64,000 nt of DNA from Blastomussa wellsi (taxonomy: Eukaryota; Cnidaria; Anthozoa; Scleractinia; Plerogyridae): NCBI GenBank assembly GCA_947652115.1, contig OX393566.1, positions 26,889,781 to 26,953,780 of the forward strand, read 5' to 3'. Position 1 is the stretch's first letter. Each line of letters begins with the position of its first letter. The position numbers and the translations under genes are program-made. Positions 34,161 to 55,320 of the stretch are shown in pieces. The notes beneath the pieces were generated by a model that was not told the DNA's origin, did no database searches, and was given only the letters and a program-made list of their open reading frames with translations.

Positions 34161-36933
34161 TCAATTGCCAGCCATTTATGAAAAGGGTCTATGATTTCCA
34201 CTGAATTATCCCAAGTGAAATGCAAAATTACAAAAATCAATTCTAGCATGTAGTAGTAGCAGTAGTAGTGTCAAGAATCTCTCGCATAGCACTAATTGGT
34301 GACACAAAAATAAAATAATATTAAGATAATAATGCTAAAAATAGTAAGAGCTAGGGAAGCTAAAAAGAAATCTAAAAACCTAGGCAACATAGGGCTGATT
34401 TACTGACCTGGGCATCCTCAGTTAGTCAGGATGCGAAACGAAGTAAACGCGGCAATAATGTCAATAATTGCTGAGCGAGACTCGCTATTGAGCTGAATTA
34501 TTAAGTGGTCTATCAATTTACATCAGAGAGCACAAAAATTCGGGAAATAATTTCGGATGTGAAAAAGAGCAAAATATTTCAAGATCCACGAGGGGAAATT
34601 TCGGAAAGTTTCGTTTACAATAATCAGAGGATTTGTGGCCTGGGATGCTTCAGTACTGTCTCTTCGAAGGGAATTGGATTGCGTATAGAAAATGTGTCGT
34701 AATTGTCAGGCCTTCCAATGTGTTCAAACCGTGCGGTGTGAAAACGAGGACACATTGGTCGACACATATTGTAACGTTTCAGAGCTCGCTTTTGATTGAC
34801 GAATACTAGACCTGGGTCGGCTTTAAGAGACAAAGGCATGCAATGCGTACTTGAAGCGCATTTTGTATTTTTCTACAGACACTCCCGCGTCAGGAAAAAG
34901 GAGGGACGACACTTTCAACGACTCGTGCTTTGAAAAGATGATATTTTAAAAAGATCTGCATTAGATTTGAACTGAGATTTGCAAGAGAAGCAAAATTTCA
35001 TCCGTCTATTTAAAAGTTTGACGATGAACAATTTTAAATGTCTAAACGGCTCTATGAATAACGATTCGACCTACACCATAACACGATAAATCAGTTTACA
35101 ATTCTGAAATGTTCGTCGTTCAGTAAATATTTCAACTGATTAAAAATTAAACATCATTTTGCTTTATTTATTCTCAATTGTTAAGCCTACTAGGAATTTA
35201 GAAGTTGGACTTTGTGGCATCCCGAGACATCTTTTACTTACTTATCTCGAGATTACTTTTTTCTATTTTTCTGATGAAAGATACATTTTATTTGTCTAAT
35301 GTCGTTTCATATCAGATGCGAAATGCTTGGTTGTTTCTATAATCATCCTTGACCTTTCTTTCGCATTAAAATTCTTTCTTGTCATTAGTGACAGCCTATC
35401 ACAGTGCGTCTTGAATCTGCCTGAATTTGGCCATCAGGTACTGTGTGAAGTGGTGAAACTCCACTTTACGTTGAAATTGCCATGTAGTTTTTATCTCTGC
35501 CTACTTAAGAATGGACAGGTTTTATAAGAGATTTGCCTAAATCAGGATTTTAACCACACAAATTTAAACAATTTAAGGTTATAACCCGGATTAAAAGTAC
35601 AATGCTTTGGGCCATTGGTCATTGCTTTTGAGTTCATTAAGCCCCGTCGTTGAGAACTTGAAATAACTCAAATTTTCCGCAAATGTTGTGGTTCCAAACT
35701 TGAGCTAAAGTTGAAGACACTGTCGTTCTTAATATCGAGCTGATTTTTGAACGGAGTTCAGCTGCCTAAATTATCAAAAATAATCGAATTACTTGGTGAA
35801 CGCTTGAGAAGTAGAACAGCCGGCAACTGGATGTAGAGCTCGAGCTTCCGCTCTAGCTTATTGTAGCTAGAGAACCTGTAGATAATGGTTAAAAGTAGTA
35901 TGGCATAGGTCGATTGCTAGTTTTACAGACGTCTTCCATCACCTTTTGTATCTAAATGTGGTTGCTGAACTTGGCTTGCTTTTTGCATTGTTTTGGATTG
36001 TATTTTAATTTGTTGGACACCGCAAGTCTTAACGTAATTAAACAGCAAATAGGCCATTGCAATTTATACTCACTCGAACGCACGGTAGAACATACGCTTC
36101 ACCAAAAATTGTATCAAATTCATTTAAAATGAGTGTTCAGAAACTGCCTTGAAAACAGGTCTTTGTCAAAGGCTGGCATCTATTTATTGGCTAGAAACAA
36201 CCAAAGGTTTTTGCTCCCATTTAATTCAATTATACAGTAAAGCTATAACCTGACGATAAACGTTTGGTCTCCCGCAGTCTAAGATTTATATTTTTTTATA
36301 AGACCGGAGTATCCGTTTCTCATCTTAACCAATTAAAATCTGAAAAGGTCATTTAAATACCAAGGGTTAAAATTTCATGTGTTGGATTTCATTTTATAGT
36401 CATTTACAGACAAAACACGGAATCTTTACGGTCTCTATTGTTTAGTAAATTTTTCAAATAATGAATCGCTAAACAAGAGCTAAGCCTTTTTTTTTCTCAA
36501 GCATACTGATCACAGCCATAATTTTCTCTTTGTCGTAGGATATCTTTTAAAAGTAAATAGCGTTTCTGACACTAGTCAATCAGCTGACATTTTCGCGGGA
36601 AACCATAAAGATGTTATCACCTTGAGCATGCCGAAAATCGCAAAACGTTGACAAGTCTTGCCTTAGGGGTCGCTTCACGAGTGGTTGTCACATAAATGAC
36701 TCATGACAGCAATCTCCAGGTATGAAATTATATTCGCTTGTGGTTTCACGCAAACTCACTCTGAGACGCAACATTAAAACAGAACCAGAAATTTGTTCGT
36801 GACGGATATTGCAGCCATAAAGCGTCGCTTGGAGTCTGCGTTGCATTAGAAGTGGATTGACGTGTTAGTAACCTGGTACATGTGAAATACTTTCCTAGAT
36901 GTTTGTCAGAGAGTAATTAAAGGGACTTCTGAG

Positions 36934-38778
36934 ATGAACGGAGTTATACAAGTAAAAAGCTTGTTGATTCTGGTCTTGATTGTGGTGGAGTATCTTTCTT
37001 CGGGGATGACAATCCCTTCTAATTCACTACTGGTTGAAACCAAGTATGGCAAGATTCTTGGAAGAACCCGACACTTTCACGAAGAAAGCGGCGATATCAA
37101 CTCCATCAACACGTTCCTTGGAATTCCTTTCGCCGCACCTCCCGTTAATGGCCTTCGATTCCGACCTCCAAAGCCTCCGGCATCATGGAAACCTCGTGTA
37201 CACAATGCAACCTTTTTCAGAAACGTCTGCCAGCAAGTGGAACATCCTTACTTCGAGAAATCAATTCGCCTTGTTTGGCCTGGATTTACTTGGGAAAAGG
37301 ACTCGAGCGAAGATTGCTTGTACTTGAATATCTTTGCTCCAGAAAAAAACGCAACGCATACAAACCAACTCTACCCGGTCATAATGTTTATTCACGGAGG
37401 AAGTTACGTCTTTGGGACAACCGCTCGCCATACCACTCCTGGTGAAGTGTTACCTCGCTGGGGCGTTGTCTTGGTTACGGTTCAATACCGGCTTGGCCCG
37501 TTTGGTTTCCTGACCACTGGCGATTCTGCCGCACGCGGAAATTGGGGATTGTTAGATCAAGTCCAAGCTCTTAAGTGGATACAAGAAAATATAAAGTCGT
37601 TCGGAGGAAATCCTAACAATGTTACCATATTAGGGGTAAGTTCTGGTGGGGCCAGCGTTGGCCTGCATTTATTGTCCCCGCTGTCTAAGGGGCTTTTTCA
37701 TCAAGCTATAGCTGAGAGCGGAGTAGAGTTTTCGCCGTTTGCTTTTCAATTAGTTGAAGAAGCTGCTTCAAAAACCAAAATAACTGCAAAGAATCTTGGT
37801 TGTGATACAAAAAACAGCAAAAGCATGATTACATGTCTTCGCAAAAAAGACGCGAAAAGTATTCTTTTAAATTATGAGTGGAAGTCCACGGCCACAGGTC
37901 CTGCCACAGGACCTGTCATTGATAACTTCTTCATATATGACACCCCTGAAAATCTCCGCAGATCTGGCAAGTTTTCTCATGTTCCACTGATATGCGGTTT
38001 TAACAGTAACGAAGCAGCACACAATACTCCTAAGGCGTATAAACCTCCCACACAAATAACGTTGTCTCGTTTTAGAGATTTCATTAAACTGTTTGTCAAA
38101 AACTCAACATTTCACAACAACAAAAACACAGCTGTCCTGATTGAAGACGCAATCGAGTTCCAGTACACGCCCTGGAGCAAAACACCTGACTCACCCACTC
38201 TCCGTCAAAAAATAATCGACATAGAGTCAGATTATTTTGTTGCTGCCCCCACAGTGGAGGTATTGGGAATCCACAGTATGAACGCCCCGGCTTACATGTA
38301 TGAGTTCAGTCACAGGTCTAAAGTGGACACTGCAGATGTTTGGATGGGAGTTAGACACGGTGACAATACACCGTACGACTTTGGTGCGCCATTTCTGAAC
38401 ATTAGCACGCTAAATTTCACAAAAGAAGATCAGAATGTGAGTAGGTTGATAATGTCACTTTATGCAAACTTTGCTAAGTATGGGAAGCCTACACCTCACG
38501 CTGTGCATGGAGTGACCTGGGGCAAGTTTAACAGGACAAACAGGTTGTATTTACACATTCAAGCCAGACCTGAAATGCAGGCTAACTTTGAGCCACACAG
38601 AATGGCATTCTGGAACAGTTATTATCCAAAGTTATTGAACTTTTCAAAACACATTGGCAAGGATACAGGAACTAAGCACGCTAACCACAACAAAGGAGTG
38701 GAACGAGTCTCGAATCCAGTCCTTGTCGGCTTCCTATTGACTTCTATGCTATTTCTTATTGCACCTGTTCCAGTTTGA
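36934..38778 (+). CDS. Carboxylesterase/cholinesterase-family protein, intronless (esterase 2)
   Basis: A 614-residue uninterrupted frame begins at ATG 36934 with a hydrophobic signal peptide (LLILVLIVVEYLSSG). The type-B esterase fold is complete: EDCLYLNIF (126-134), oxyanion HGGSY, nucleophile loop GVSSGG with Ser236, Glu360 in the SNEA segment, and His475 in RHGD. The triad is kept, but the usual GESAGG is changed to GVSSGG. Many N-x-S/T sites suggest a secreted or surface protein, and the hydrophobic C-terminus (LVGFLLTSMLFLIAP) suggests a GPI or membrane anchor. It faces away from its paralogue at 25450-27285, about 9.6 kb off. Substrate is unknown; the cholinesterase choline-site Trp is not evident. 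Confidence 0.9.
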   Translation: MNGVIQVKSLLILVLIVVEYLSSGMTIPSNSLLVETKYGKILGRTRHFHEESGDINSINTFLGIPFAAPPVNGLRFRPPKPPASWKPRVHNATFFRNVCQQVEHPYFEKSIRLVWPGFTWEKDSSEDCLYLNIFAPEKNATHTNQLYPVIMFIHGGSYVFGTTARHTTPGEVLPRWGVVLVTVQYRLGPFGFLTTGDSAARGNWGLLDQVQALKWIQENIKSFGGNPNNVTILGVSSGGASVGLHLLSPLSKGLFHQAIAESGVEFSPFAFQLVEEAASKTKITAKNLGCDTKNSKSMITCLRKKDAKSILLNYEWKSTATGPATGPVIDNFFIYDTPENLRRSGKFSHVPLICGFNSNEAAHNTPKAYKPPTQITLSRFRDFIKLFVKNSTFHNNKNTAVLIEDAIEFQYTPWSKTPDSPTLRQKIIDIESDYFVAAPTVEVLGIHSMNAPAYMYEFSHRSKVDTADVWMGVRHGDNTPYDFGAPFLNISTLNFTKEDQNVSRLIMSLYANFAKYGKPTPHAVHGVTWGKFNRTNRLYLHIQARPEMQANFEPHRMAFWNSYYPKLLNFSKHIGKDTGTKHANHNKGVERVSNPVLVGFLLTSMLFLIAPVPV

Positions 38779-40428
38779 TTGGTAAGTGCTAATCAACCGC
38801 AAGATGAAATAGAAGCCGCCGTTTATTGGCTCGCGGTTGTGGTTTATTTGTTGAATAGGAAAGAATTCCTCAAAGCTTTATTATCAAAGATTCTTCACAG
38901 GTGTGCTTTGAGGGGAAGTTTTAACTTCATTACAGCGCCAAACAACACTGGACAGGACACATTAAAGCTTCAAATAAGACGAAAGCTGACCGGTTTAACA
39001 ATGTAGCGCTATAAACAGTACTCATGTGATGAAAGTATTGAAGCAAACTAAGCTGAGTAGAGACAAGAACAATTTCTGCGCTCGAATTGCTCAGATCTCA
39101 GTTTAAAAATTTATAAGAAAGTTTGATCGCGGTTTTAGTCGTGTGTTCTTATCTCTGAGACGGTTTGTTTGAATTTCCAAGTGTGTCTGAGTGTCTTACT
39201 AGGGTACCAGTTAGGAAAAGATAAGCCCGAAATGAAAAACGTGGTTACCTGGGAAGCCTAATTTAGAGCCGCAAAGTTTAAGGGGCAGTCTCATGCTATT
39301 TTTAGTAACACATTGAAAGTCCAAGGAACGCTTTTCGGTTAAGAGAAGCGGCATGATAATGATAAAAATCCTTTGAAAGACTGTTTATAGATGTTTTTGC
39401 GGGCGAATGGCCAAGATCGCGATTGATGCCAACTTGGAAACGTCGGGCCGATGTTTTCAAGTTTTCCCATTGCATCTCATATGAAATCAGTACTAACACA
39501 TTTTGCCTCGTATTACTCAGGTTCTGAATTCACTCGATGTTATAAAATTAGTGATTTAGAAACGATTTGAGTATTGACTGAGGCGTTAGAAGTTTAAATT
39601 TAGCTAATTCTGACCAAAATCTTGATAAACTTCGAGATGCTTTCCCTTTAACCGTACAAGTGGTTACATTGAACGCCCGGTAAAAATTCGCTATGTTAGA
39701 ATTAACGTCTAAACAAGGCAGTGCGAATATAAAAAGAGAGAATTATAATAGAAGAGCAATTTAAGATGAACGAAAATAGAATTTAAATATACTAGTTTTA
39801 ACTTCATCGCTGTACACGTAAAAGCTTCATAATAGTAACAAATGTTCTTTTTTGACGGACTGAGCGAAGTTCTTCTACAGTGCAAAGAGCTTTCTATTGA
39901 TTTAGGAAATTATTTAGAAAGCCAATGGAATATTCCTACTGTTATAATATGTAAAATATTACTACTGTTATCCTATGAAAGAAATTTGAATTAAAATCGT
40001 ACGAAACTTTAAAGGCGAACAAACTGTTTTGTTCGTATTATCCGGAACGCTAAAAAAAATAATATAGGACTGCTTGCTGGCAAATTTCTACGGTAAAATA
40101 CGACTGAACGGCGAAGAAGTCAAGTTCTAATTACAAGGACTCATAAATTTCGGCGAGTAAGTTAACCTGTCTTGTCAAGAGCTACAATGATCTCAGAGAA
40201 TCAAGCTCAATGATCGATATCCCGCCCACAGTCATCATTTGCTGCTCGGGTTATTTGAAAGAAAGAGAAAACTAGCACGACAGTTCATCAGTCGATTTAG
40301 TAATTAGACAACTTGTACAGTCGATTTCTAAGCCTAGCGCTTGTGAGCTGGGAGAGTCGGAGTTGAAAACTTTCCATAAGACAATGAAAGGGCAGACACG
40401 TTTTAATCAAACAAAGCAAATATATTTT
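38779..40428. other. Intergenic region between esterase 2 and minicollagen
   Basis: The genes converge. AT-rich sequence with the esterase 3' UTR; no exon, RNA gene or clear repeat was recognised. Confidence 0.6.
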
Positions 40429-40434
40429 TTTATT
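40429..40434 (-). terminator. Candidate poly(A) signal of minicollagen
   Basis: AATAAA on the minus strand, about 190 bases past the minicollagen stop codon. Confidence 0.5.
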
Positions 40435-40619
40435 TGAATATTCCTCACGCGTGCACACACCTACGAATGAACCTTCGGCAATTCGCTTTTCTCTGCCTTC
40501 TATCTCATTTGTACAAAGCAATACAACAAAAAAATCCACTGAAAAAGTACTTTACGAACGCTAAAGTTGGAGTAATTTCTAAATCTCGTGCTAATGTCGA
40601 CGCATCATCACGTGGTCGC

Positions 40620-42272
40620 TTACTTTCTGCCGGAGCAGCACTGGGTCGGGCAGGACGAGACGCATGTGTGGGCGCAGACAGGTGGGCACGGTGGGGGTGG
40701 TGGTGGTGGAGGAGCGGGTTCTCCAGGGGGTCCAGGAGGTCCCTGGGCTCCGGGCGGTCCGGGGGGTCCGGCCTCTCCCATGGGTCCGATAGGTCCGACA
40801 GGTCCGGGTGGTCCCATTCTTCCAGATGGTCCGGGTGGTCCGGGCTTAGCGGGCTCTGGTGGTGGTGGTGGTGGGGGTGGGGGCGGTGGTGGAGCAGGTG
40901 GTGGAGGAAGACAACAGGACACCGCACACGCGGGGGCACAACTACCGGGACATCCTGGGGGACACGGATTAGCGCTTCTTTTGTATGCTGTGGAAAAATA
41001 TAGGATCAGGCGAGTTAAGAATTTGCCAGGAACGAAGCAAGACGAGTAAAGCGAATCTACATTTGGCGAGGCGATTGATCAGCTCAAAGTAAGCATTTTC
41101 TTTAGGAATCATTATTCAATCATTTCTTCTAATATTAGGTTTGAGAATTTACTGATGATTTCCTTAAATTCTCATAATCATTTCCCTTTGACGATCTGTT
41201 CTTAATGTAGGGAGAAGTTAGAGAACAAAAACCGAAAACGCAGAAATCGAATTTGTAATAAAGCTCATAGTTTTAAACATAGAAAATCGAGTCGAAAGCC
41301 ATTACGAGTTTTCTTTCTAAAACTGCAATCAGTTCAGTTTTATTAAAATCGGAAAATTAGAAATATTTTGACTTATCAGTACTGATGCAGTACATTTTAC
41401 TCTTCCAATGCTAAGAAACACTTTCATTTTTCACATTGATTTCTGCTAAAATTCGAATGAGCACCAGTTTCGAAAAGATGAATTATAAATAGTCAACACA
41501 TGTTTCTCTTTTCGCTTCAGTTACTTGCAGGTTGCTACGGGAACCCGTTCTTCAAAAGAACTTCTCCAAAAACAGTTTATTTTCTTTTGAAGCAGCGAAA
41601 TAGTTTTGCGAGACGCACAGCACATGGAAATCTCGCAAATTCCTTCTGACACTTCTTTTTGCAAGATTCGTAAACCTTTGCATTCAATTATTTTTGGAAT
41701 TCCTGAAGGCCCCGGCACTGGTAACTTTGCAAAAAGTAAAGGATTCTTTTAAAGTTAATTGATCATTTTTAGCCGATGATTTAATCGTATTATTATAACG
41801 ATACATTCCCGGCTTTGCGCTCTGATGAGCAGTTTAAAACAAACATTCTAAGGTTCAGCAGAAAGCAGTTTTATTTCGTAATTCACTGAGAATTAATTAT
41901 TCATCGCTAAACCTTTTGTCAGTTCCTAGAGAAAGCGGCTTCTGGAAAATATTTGGGATCAGTAATTTTTTCTTATTTTTTTGCATTAAAATGGCTTGCC
42001 CACTTTTTACTTTTGTCAATGCTTGAAAAGATTTTAATTGGAAACCTTAAGTCCATACATTATGCTGACAGAACCCTTTGTCGTCTATAGGTAAACTACA
42101 GTATTTGGAAACATGTCTGATCTTCTCGTATCAGTGTATTATTGTTAACCAAGTTAAATCTTATTAAGATTAAGTTTAGAGTTAAAACATAAAAGATTCA
42201 ACACTTACTTGATCTAGCGTAAGTTGACACTACCATGAGTGCTAAGCACCCAAGAATAAGTTTGGACGCCAT
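40620..42272 (-). CDS. Minicollagen, nematocyst capsule wall protein
   Basis: Minicollagens form the disulfide-crosslinked wall of cnidarian stinging capsules. Two exons join in phase to 432 nt (143 residues): 42209-42272 (signal peptide) and 40620-40987. Order: signal peptide [19 protein letters not shown]; short propeptide ending in Lys24-Arg25; N-terminal Cys-rich domain 30-47 with spacing C-x3-C-x3-C-x3-C-x3-CC; polyproline about 49-66; 14 uninterrupted Gly-X-Y triplets at 71-112; polyproline 114-121; C-terminal Cys-rich domain 122-139 with the same Cys spacing; tail SGRK. One canonical CRD at each end is the classic group 1 minicollagen layout. The splice junction makes Thr22 (A plus CA). 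The intron is about 1.2 kb. The Gly-rich frames on the plus strand here are shadows of this gene. Confidence 0.95.
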
Positions 42273-42755
42273 CTGAAAAAAAGAATAGAAAACGTCTTCA
42301 GATAACTTGCCAAGTTTCAGTTCAACTATTGAATTACGTCTCTAAAAACTTACTTTGGGTGTTAAATTGAAATGCGTTTAATACATTTTACCATTACGTA
42401 CTTTCAAGTTACTCGGCTTTCCAGCACTATATTCTCTTAAGTTCTCACTCGTTTACTCAAAGATAAGATCTCGAAAAGTCTACTTCATCAAAAGTTACTT
42501 CATCAAAAGGAAAATAGACCTTGGCATAGATTTTCAGACAAAGGGAATCTAACTTTGAAAGTTAGAAAGCGGATGATATGAAAACGGTTTTCCAAGTCTC
42601 AAACATAATTTCGCGAAAGTTTAGTTTAGCTAACGATATTAATTAAGGCAATAAATGACGGTTGGAATTATAAGATAGAATGATGCTTTCCTACCTCTGG
42701 ATCCCAGCAAGCGATCTTTGAAATGTGCTTGAATAAGGCTGCTTTTCAATTTATA
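42273..42755 (-). promoter_or_regulatory. Minicollagen upstream region with TATA box and probable 5' UTR intron
   Basis: The coding exon begins directly after a polypyrimidine-AG acceptor (TTTTTTTCAG at 42282-42273, then ATG), so the 5' UTR is probably spliced on. A TATAAA on the minus strand lies at 42755-42750. A donor (CCAGAG|GTAGGA, exon end 42695) lies about 55 bases downstream of it, predicting a very short first exon near 42725-42695. An alternative donor (AAA|GTAAGT) ends at 42354. Confidence 0.4.
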
Positions 42756-43627
42756 TCCTGAAAGTCATTAATAAAACATCAACTCGGACGTGTAATAGCA
42801 CGCTCTATATTCCCTATTGTTCTCCGCGCTTTTGTTCTTTAGTGAGGAATTTAACGCAGCTATCCCCTTAGCGCATGCGCTAGAGAACGCGTGAAGTCGC
42901 GGGGAAATCTTCTGGAATGACAGGACAATAAACGAGAAGGAACACAGCGACAAAGTTTTCGCAAATTTAAGGGCAATTCTGGATTCTGCAGACGGATATT
43001 GTATTATATCTGATTTCAGTTATCCTAAAAGACGAAAAAATTCATTTCGAAGAAACCTGTCAAAAGTAAATTATTTACAAGTTGCAAAGCCAGCAAATCG
43101 TTGAAACGAAACGCAGTTCTTTGTTCTCGGTCGGTTGTTGCGAAGCTTTCTCAGGAGTAGAGCAGGTGCTAAATAACTGGCACCATTATCTTGAATAAAC
43201 AACAGAGCAAGTGCTCTTTTATTGTCGCGTGTAACGCTCCATTTCGCCGGCAAAATCACCGGTTGTAAAATGTTCACTTCAGCGATTGTAAACGCGTTCT
43301 TTTCGCTCCCGTAAAAAAATTGTTAGAAAGGCAACGATGTCAGACAATCATCTGTTTGTACTTTGGCTGCAAGTGAAGTGATTATGAGACGTATTTTTTG
43401 TAAACATTTCAACCCCATAAAGCGAATTGACGCTTTATTGGTAAACAACGTTCTGATGTCAAAGACATTGTCACCTATGGGGTGAGGGTAGGAGTCAATT
43501 GGAAAATACAAGTGTGCAATCAGTGGTGGACAGAATCCAAAGAACTGGTTGATTTAACTTTGCGTTCAGTTGAGGTGATGTTGGTAGTGCTGATGTTTTT
43601 AATTCCAGCTCACTGATATCACTTTAG

Positions 43628-43966
43628 AATCGTCTTTGCGAAATCGGCCACAGTTCTGATGCAGACTTTTTAGATTATGCACTTGCTTGTGGCCGGTTAG
43701 TTCTTGTACAAAAGCTACTAAACGATGTAAACGCAGAGATCATGTTTGATGACTGCTCGAACACTAACGCTTTGGCAGAAAGGTAAACTTCACAATTTAA
43801 AACGCACAGCATTAGTAACTGGACGACAAACAGGATTGAATGATGCATGATCAAAACGCCGCAGACACAAATCAAATTACCTCCCCAATCGTTTGTTTAA
43901 AAGACCTCAATTAATTTCATCGCAGCTATGCACCGGATTGGAAATCAGTTGAGCTTTGTTCACGAG
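43628..43966 (+). CDS. Two orphan exons with ankyrin-like sequence (partial or broken gene)
   Basis: An open segment at 43628-43782 (155 nt, after TTTAG, before GTAAAC) and one at 43926-43966 (41 nt, after CGCAG, before GTAAAT) join in phase. The first reads DADFLDYALACGRLVLVQKL then LNDVNAEI, resembling an ankyrin repeat (ALACGRLVLVQKLLND like the LHLAA..GH...V..LLL consensus). The second reads YAPDWKSVELCSR. No start or stop exon was found within reach. This could be part of a longer gene with distant exons, or a relic. Confidence 0.35.
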
Positions 43967-44774
43967 GTAAATCTGGAGTCAGTTTTGACACTGTTAATTT
44001 AAAGAAAAAATGCTAACTTTATTTATGTTATTTGTGGCAACTCAATAACTTTTAGTTTCGGTTTTTTTTTGGTGATCGAACATGAGAGAAGAATGGTTGC
44101 GGTGTGTTAAAGAGAAAAAAGAATAAAAATAATAATGATTATACAAATTGAGTATTTTGCTAGTGTCTATTACATTTAAATACTGGCCAACGAGAAAGTA
44201 TCAAATAATACTTAATGATTTGAAAATAAGGAAAGCCATCAAAATCAACAAGTATCTCAGTGGAAGCACTTAGTCGATGAATTTGTTTGCATTCACACTT
44301 TTTGCATTGTAAACAGATATAAAAGCATGCAGGCAGACGAGAATGAAAATAAATTCACTTTGCAACTTAGGCGCAATATTTGTCTTGATTTAACGACAAG
44401 ATTAATACACTGTCAGCCAATATAACGCACCATTTCGTGTGACTCGCGCGCGCTCACGTCAGCCACACGTTCTACCAAGAAAAGTGTGGCAGTAAATTAA
44501 AGGCTGTCAGAAATAAGGGCTTTTGCTGAAATCAGAAAGTTGAGGAAAACAGAATTGAACTTCATCCGATTTGAACAGAATCCAAACTTCAAGTTAGGTT
44601 CTGGCAGGTAAGCGCACGTGGTACGCGACAACAAAGAATTTGATTGGCTCAAACAGCTACGCGCCAAATCTAACTCGTAAAACAACCACTGGTCACTTTT
44701 AGAACTGAGCCAGCTGAAAACAGGAGTTTTCTCTCAAAAGGAAAGAAAGTATGACCAGCGCCTGTTTCAGGATT

Positions 44775-44934
44775 CAACTTATGCCAAAACTGGGAAACGA
44801 ACTAAAACTTCTTATTGTTACAAGGGGCTGCTATTCAACTTATGCCAAAACTGGGAAACAAACTACAAATTCTTGTTACTGGGGGCTGCTATTCAACTTG
44901 CGCCATAAAAACTGGGAAACAAACTACAAATTCC
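44775..44934. repeat. Tandem repeat, nearly three units of 58-61 bp
   Basis: Units begin CAACTT[AG][TC]GCCA...AAACTGGGAAAC at 44775, 44836 and 44894; GGGGCTGCTATT joins units 1-2 and 2-3. The third unit is partial and has a small insertion. A frame runs through it but looks non-coding. Confidence 0.8.
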
Positions 44935-45958
44935 CATCACTCTTTCATTTGATGGACAAGCGCCGGATCTGTTCGCGCATTTGGCCTTGGAATCGCGAAC
45001 GGGGGAGGGGGTTCACAGAAGAACAAGGTAGAGGAGGAAGCTTTTCATTCATCCTCACTCCTACTCCCATAGGGCGCTATTTTCCCTCCCTCCCGAGGTC
45101 CAATCCGCCCACTCAGTACTAAACTCAAACAATTCACATCATCCAAACAAAACCTAGCGTGAGTACTACCACACTCCAAATTAACGCCAGAATGACTTCA
45201 CGATACATCACTTTGCCTAGTTACTTCTCCGCCGTGGGCTTGACAAAATTTCCCCTTCCGTCCCCTCCCCCTCCCTATATTGTTGGAGTAATCAATTAAG
45301 AACATCAAAGTCACGAGACCAACAAAACTGAATGCATTTTTTTTATTATTTTCAGGTATAAACGCGAAATTATAGAATCATTTCACTCGGGTTGACCAGT
45401 CTTGTTATATTTATTTCATTAAGGTCAAAGTTACAAAGTCCTTGAGTTGCCAGATAAGGTCGTGACATGCTTTTGTACTTTATTTTGTGCTTGCTTAAAG
45501 GAGCACTGTCACAGGGGTTTTGCTGTTTTCAGCTTCATTCGTTGCTAAAATCATTACCTGGTACCTTTACTCGTGCTCAAAATGCTCTTGATGGACTAAC
45601 AGAAAGATATCAAACGAATTGTGGCACAGAGAGCAAGCCATAATGAATTTCTCGTGATATTTTCAATGAATGGCTCTAGAATTTGAAAAAACCTGGCACG
45701 TTTTTCAAATTTCAATCCACTTCCATCCTTGCCATCCTAAGTGATAGGCGGCAATAAACAGTTTCAGTGTAGTGATATAGTCCTAGGTAACAACACTGCA
45801 CCATTATTTTTGTGTTTCCATTGATGCAAGAACATATTTCATCATTTTAAAAGGACGCGAAAATACCGTGACAGTGCCCCTTTTAGACTGATATCATTTG
45901 AGGTGCAGAGAAAACGGACTGTGTTCACGTGACTGCCACGTGACTTTTTACATCAGAG

Positions 45959-55320
<9,362 letters not shown>

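Larger units (their letters stand above)
30311..36933. other. Long gene-poor region upstream of esterase 2
   Basis: No convincing coding exon was found. It contains three foldback elements (32025-32132, 32603-32700, 34040-34160), a short hairpin at 31005-31047 (ACAACCTCGTTC and its complement), two poly-C runs at about 32380-32440, and a cluster of ATCGAT motifs at 33604-33747. Segments near 34000-34220 weakly resemble the repeated blocks of 29478-29610. The last few hundred bases should hold the esterase 2 promoter; no clear TATA box was assigned. Confidence 0.55.
42756..45958. other. Intergenic region between minicollagen and SMARCD
   Basis: Apart from the candidate orphan exons at 43628-43966 and the tandem repeat at 44775-44934, I see no gene. 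AATAAA on the minus strand at 45410-45415 could serve SMARCD transcripts. Confidence 0.55.

Noticed and set aside
40505..40939. 144-residue His/Pro-rich minus-strand frame
   Set aside because: It is a shifted reading of the minicollagen exon; only the frame with canonical Cys spacing and collagen triplets is coding.
40434..41049. Gly/Ser/Trp-rich and Gly-rich frames of 189 and 153 residues on the plus strand
   Set aside because: They are the antisense of the minicollagen polyproline and Gly-X-Y coding sequence and have no homology signature or splice context of their own.
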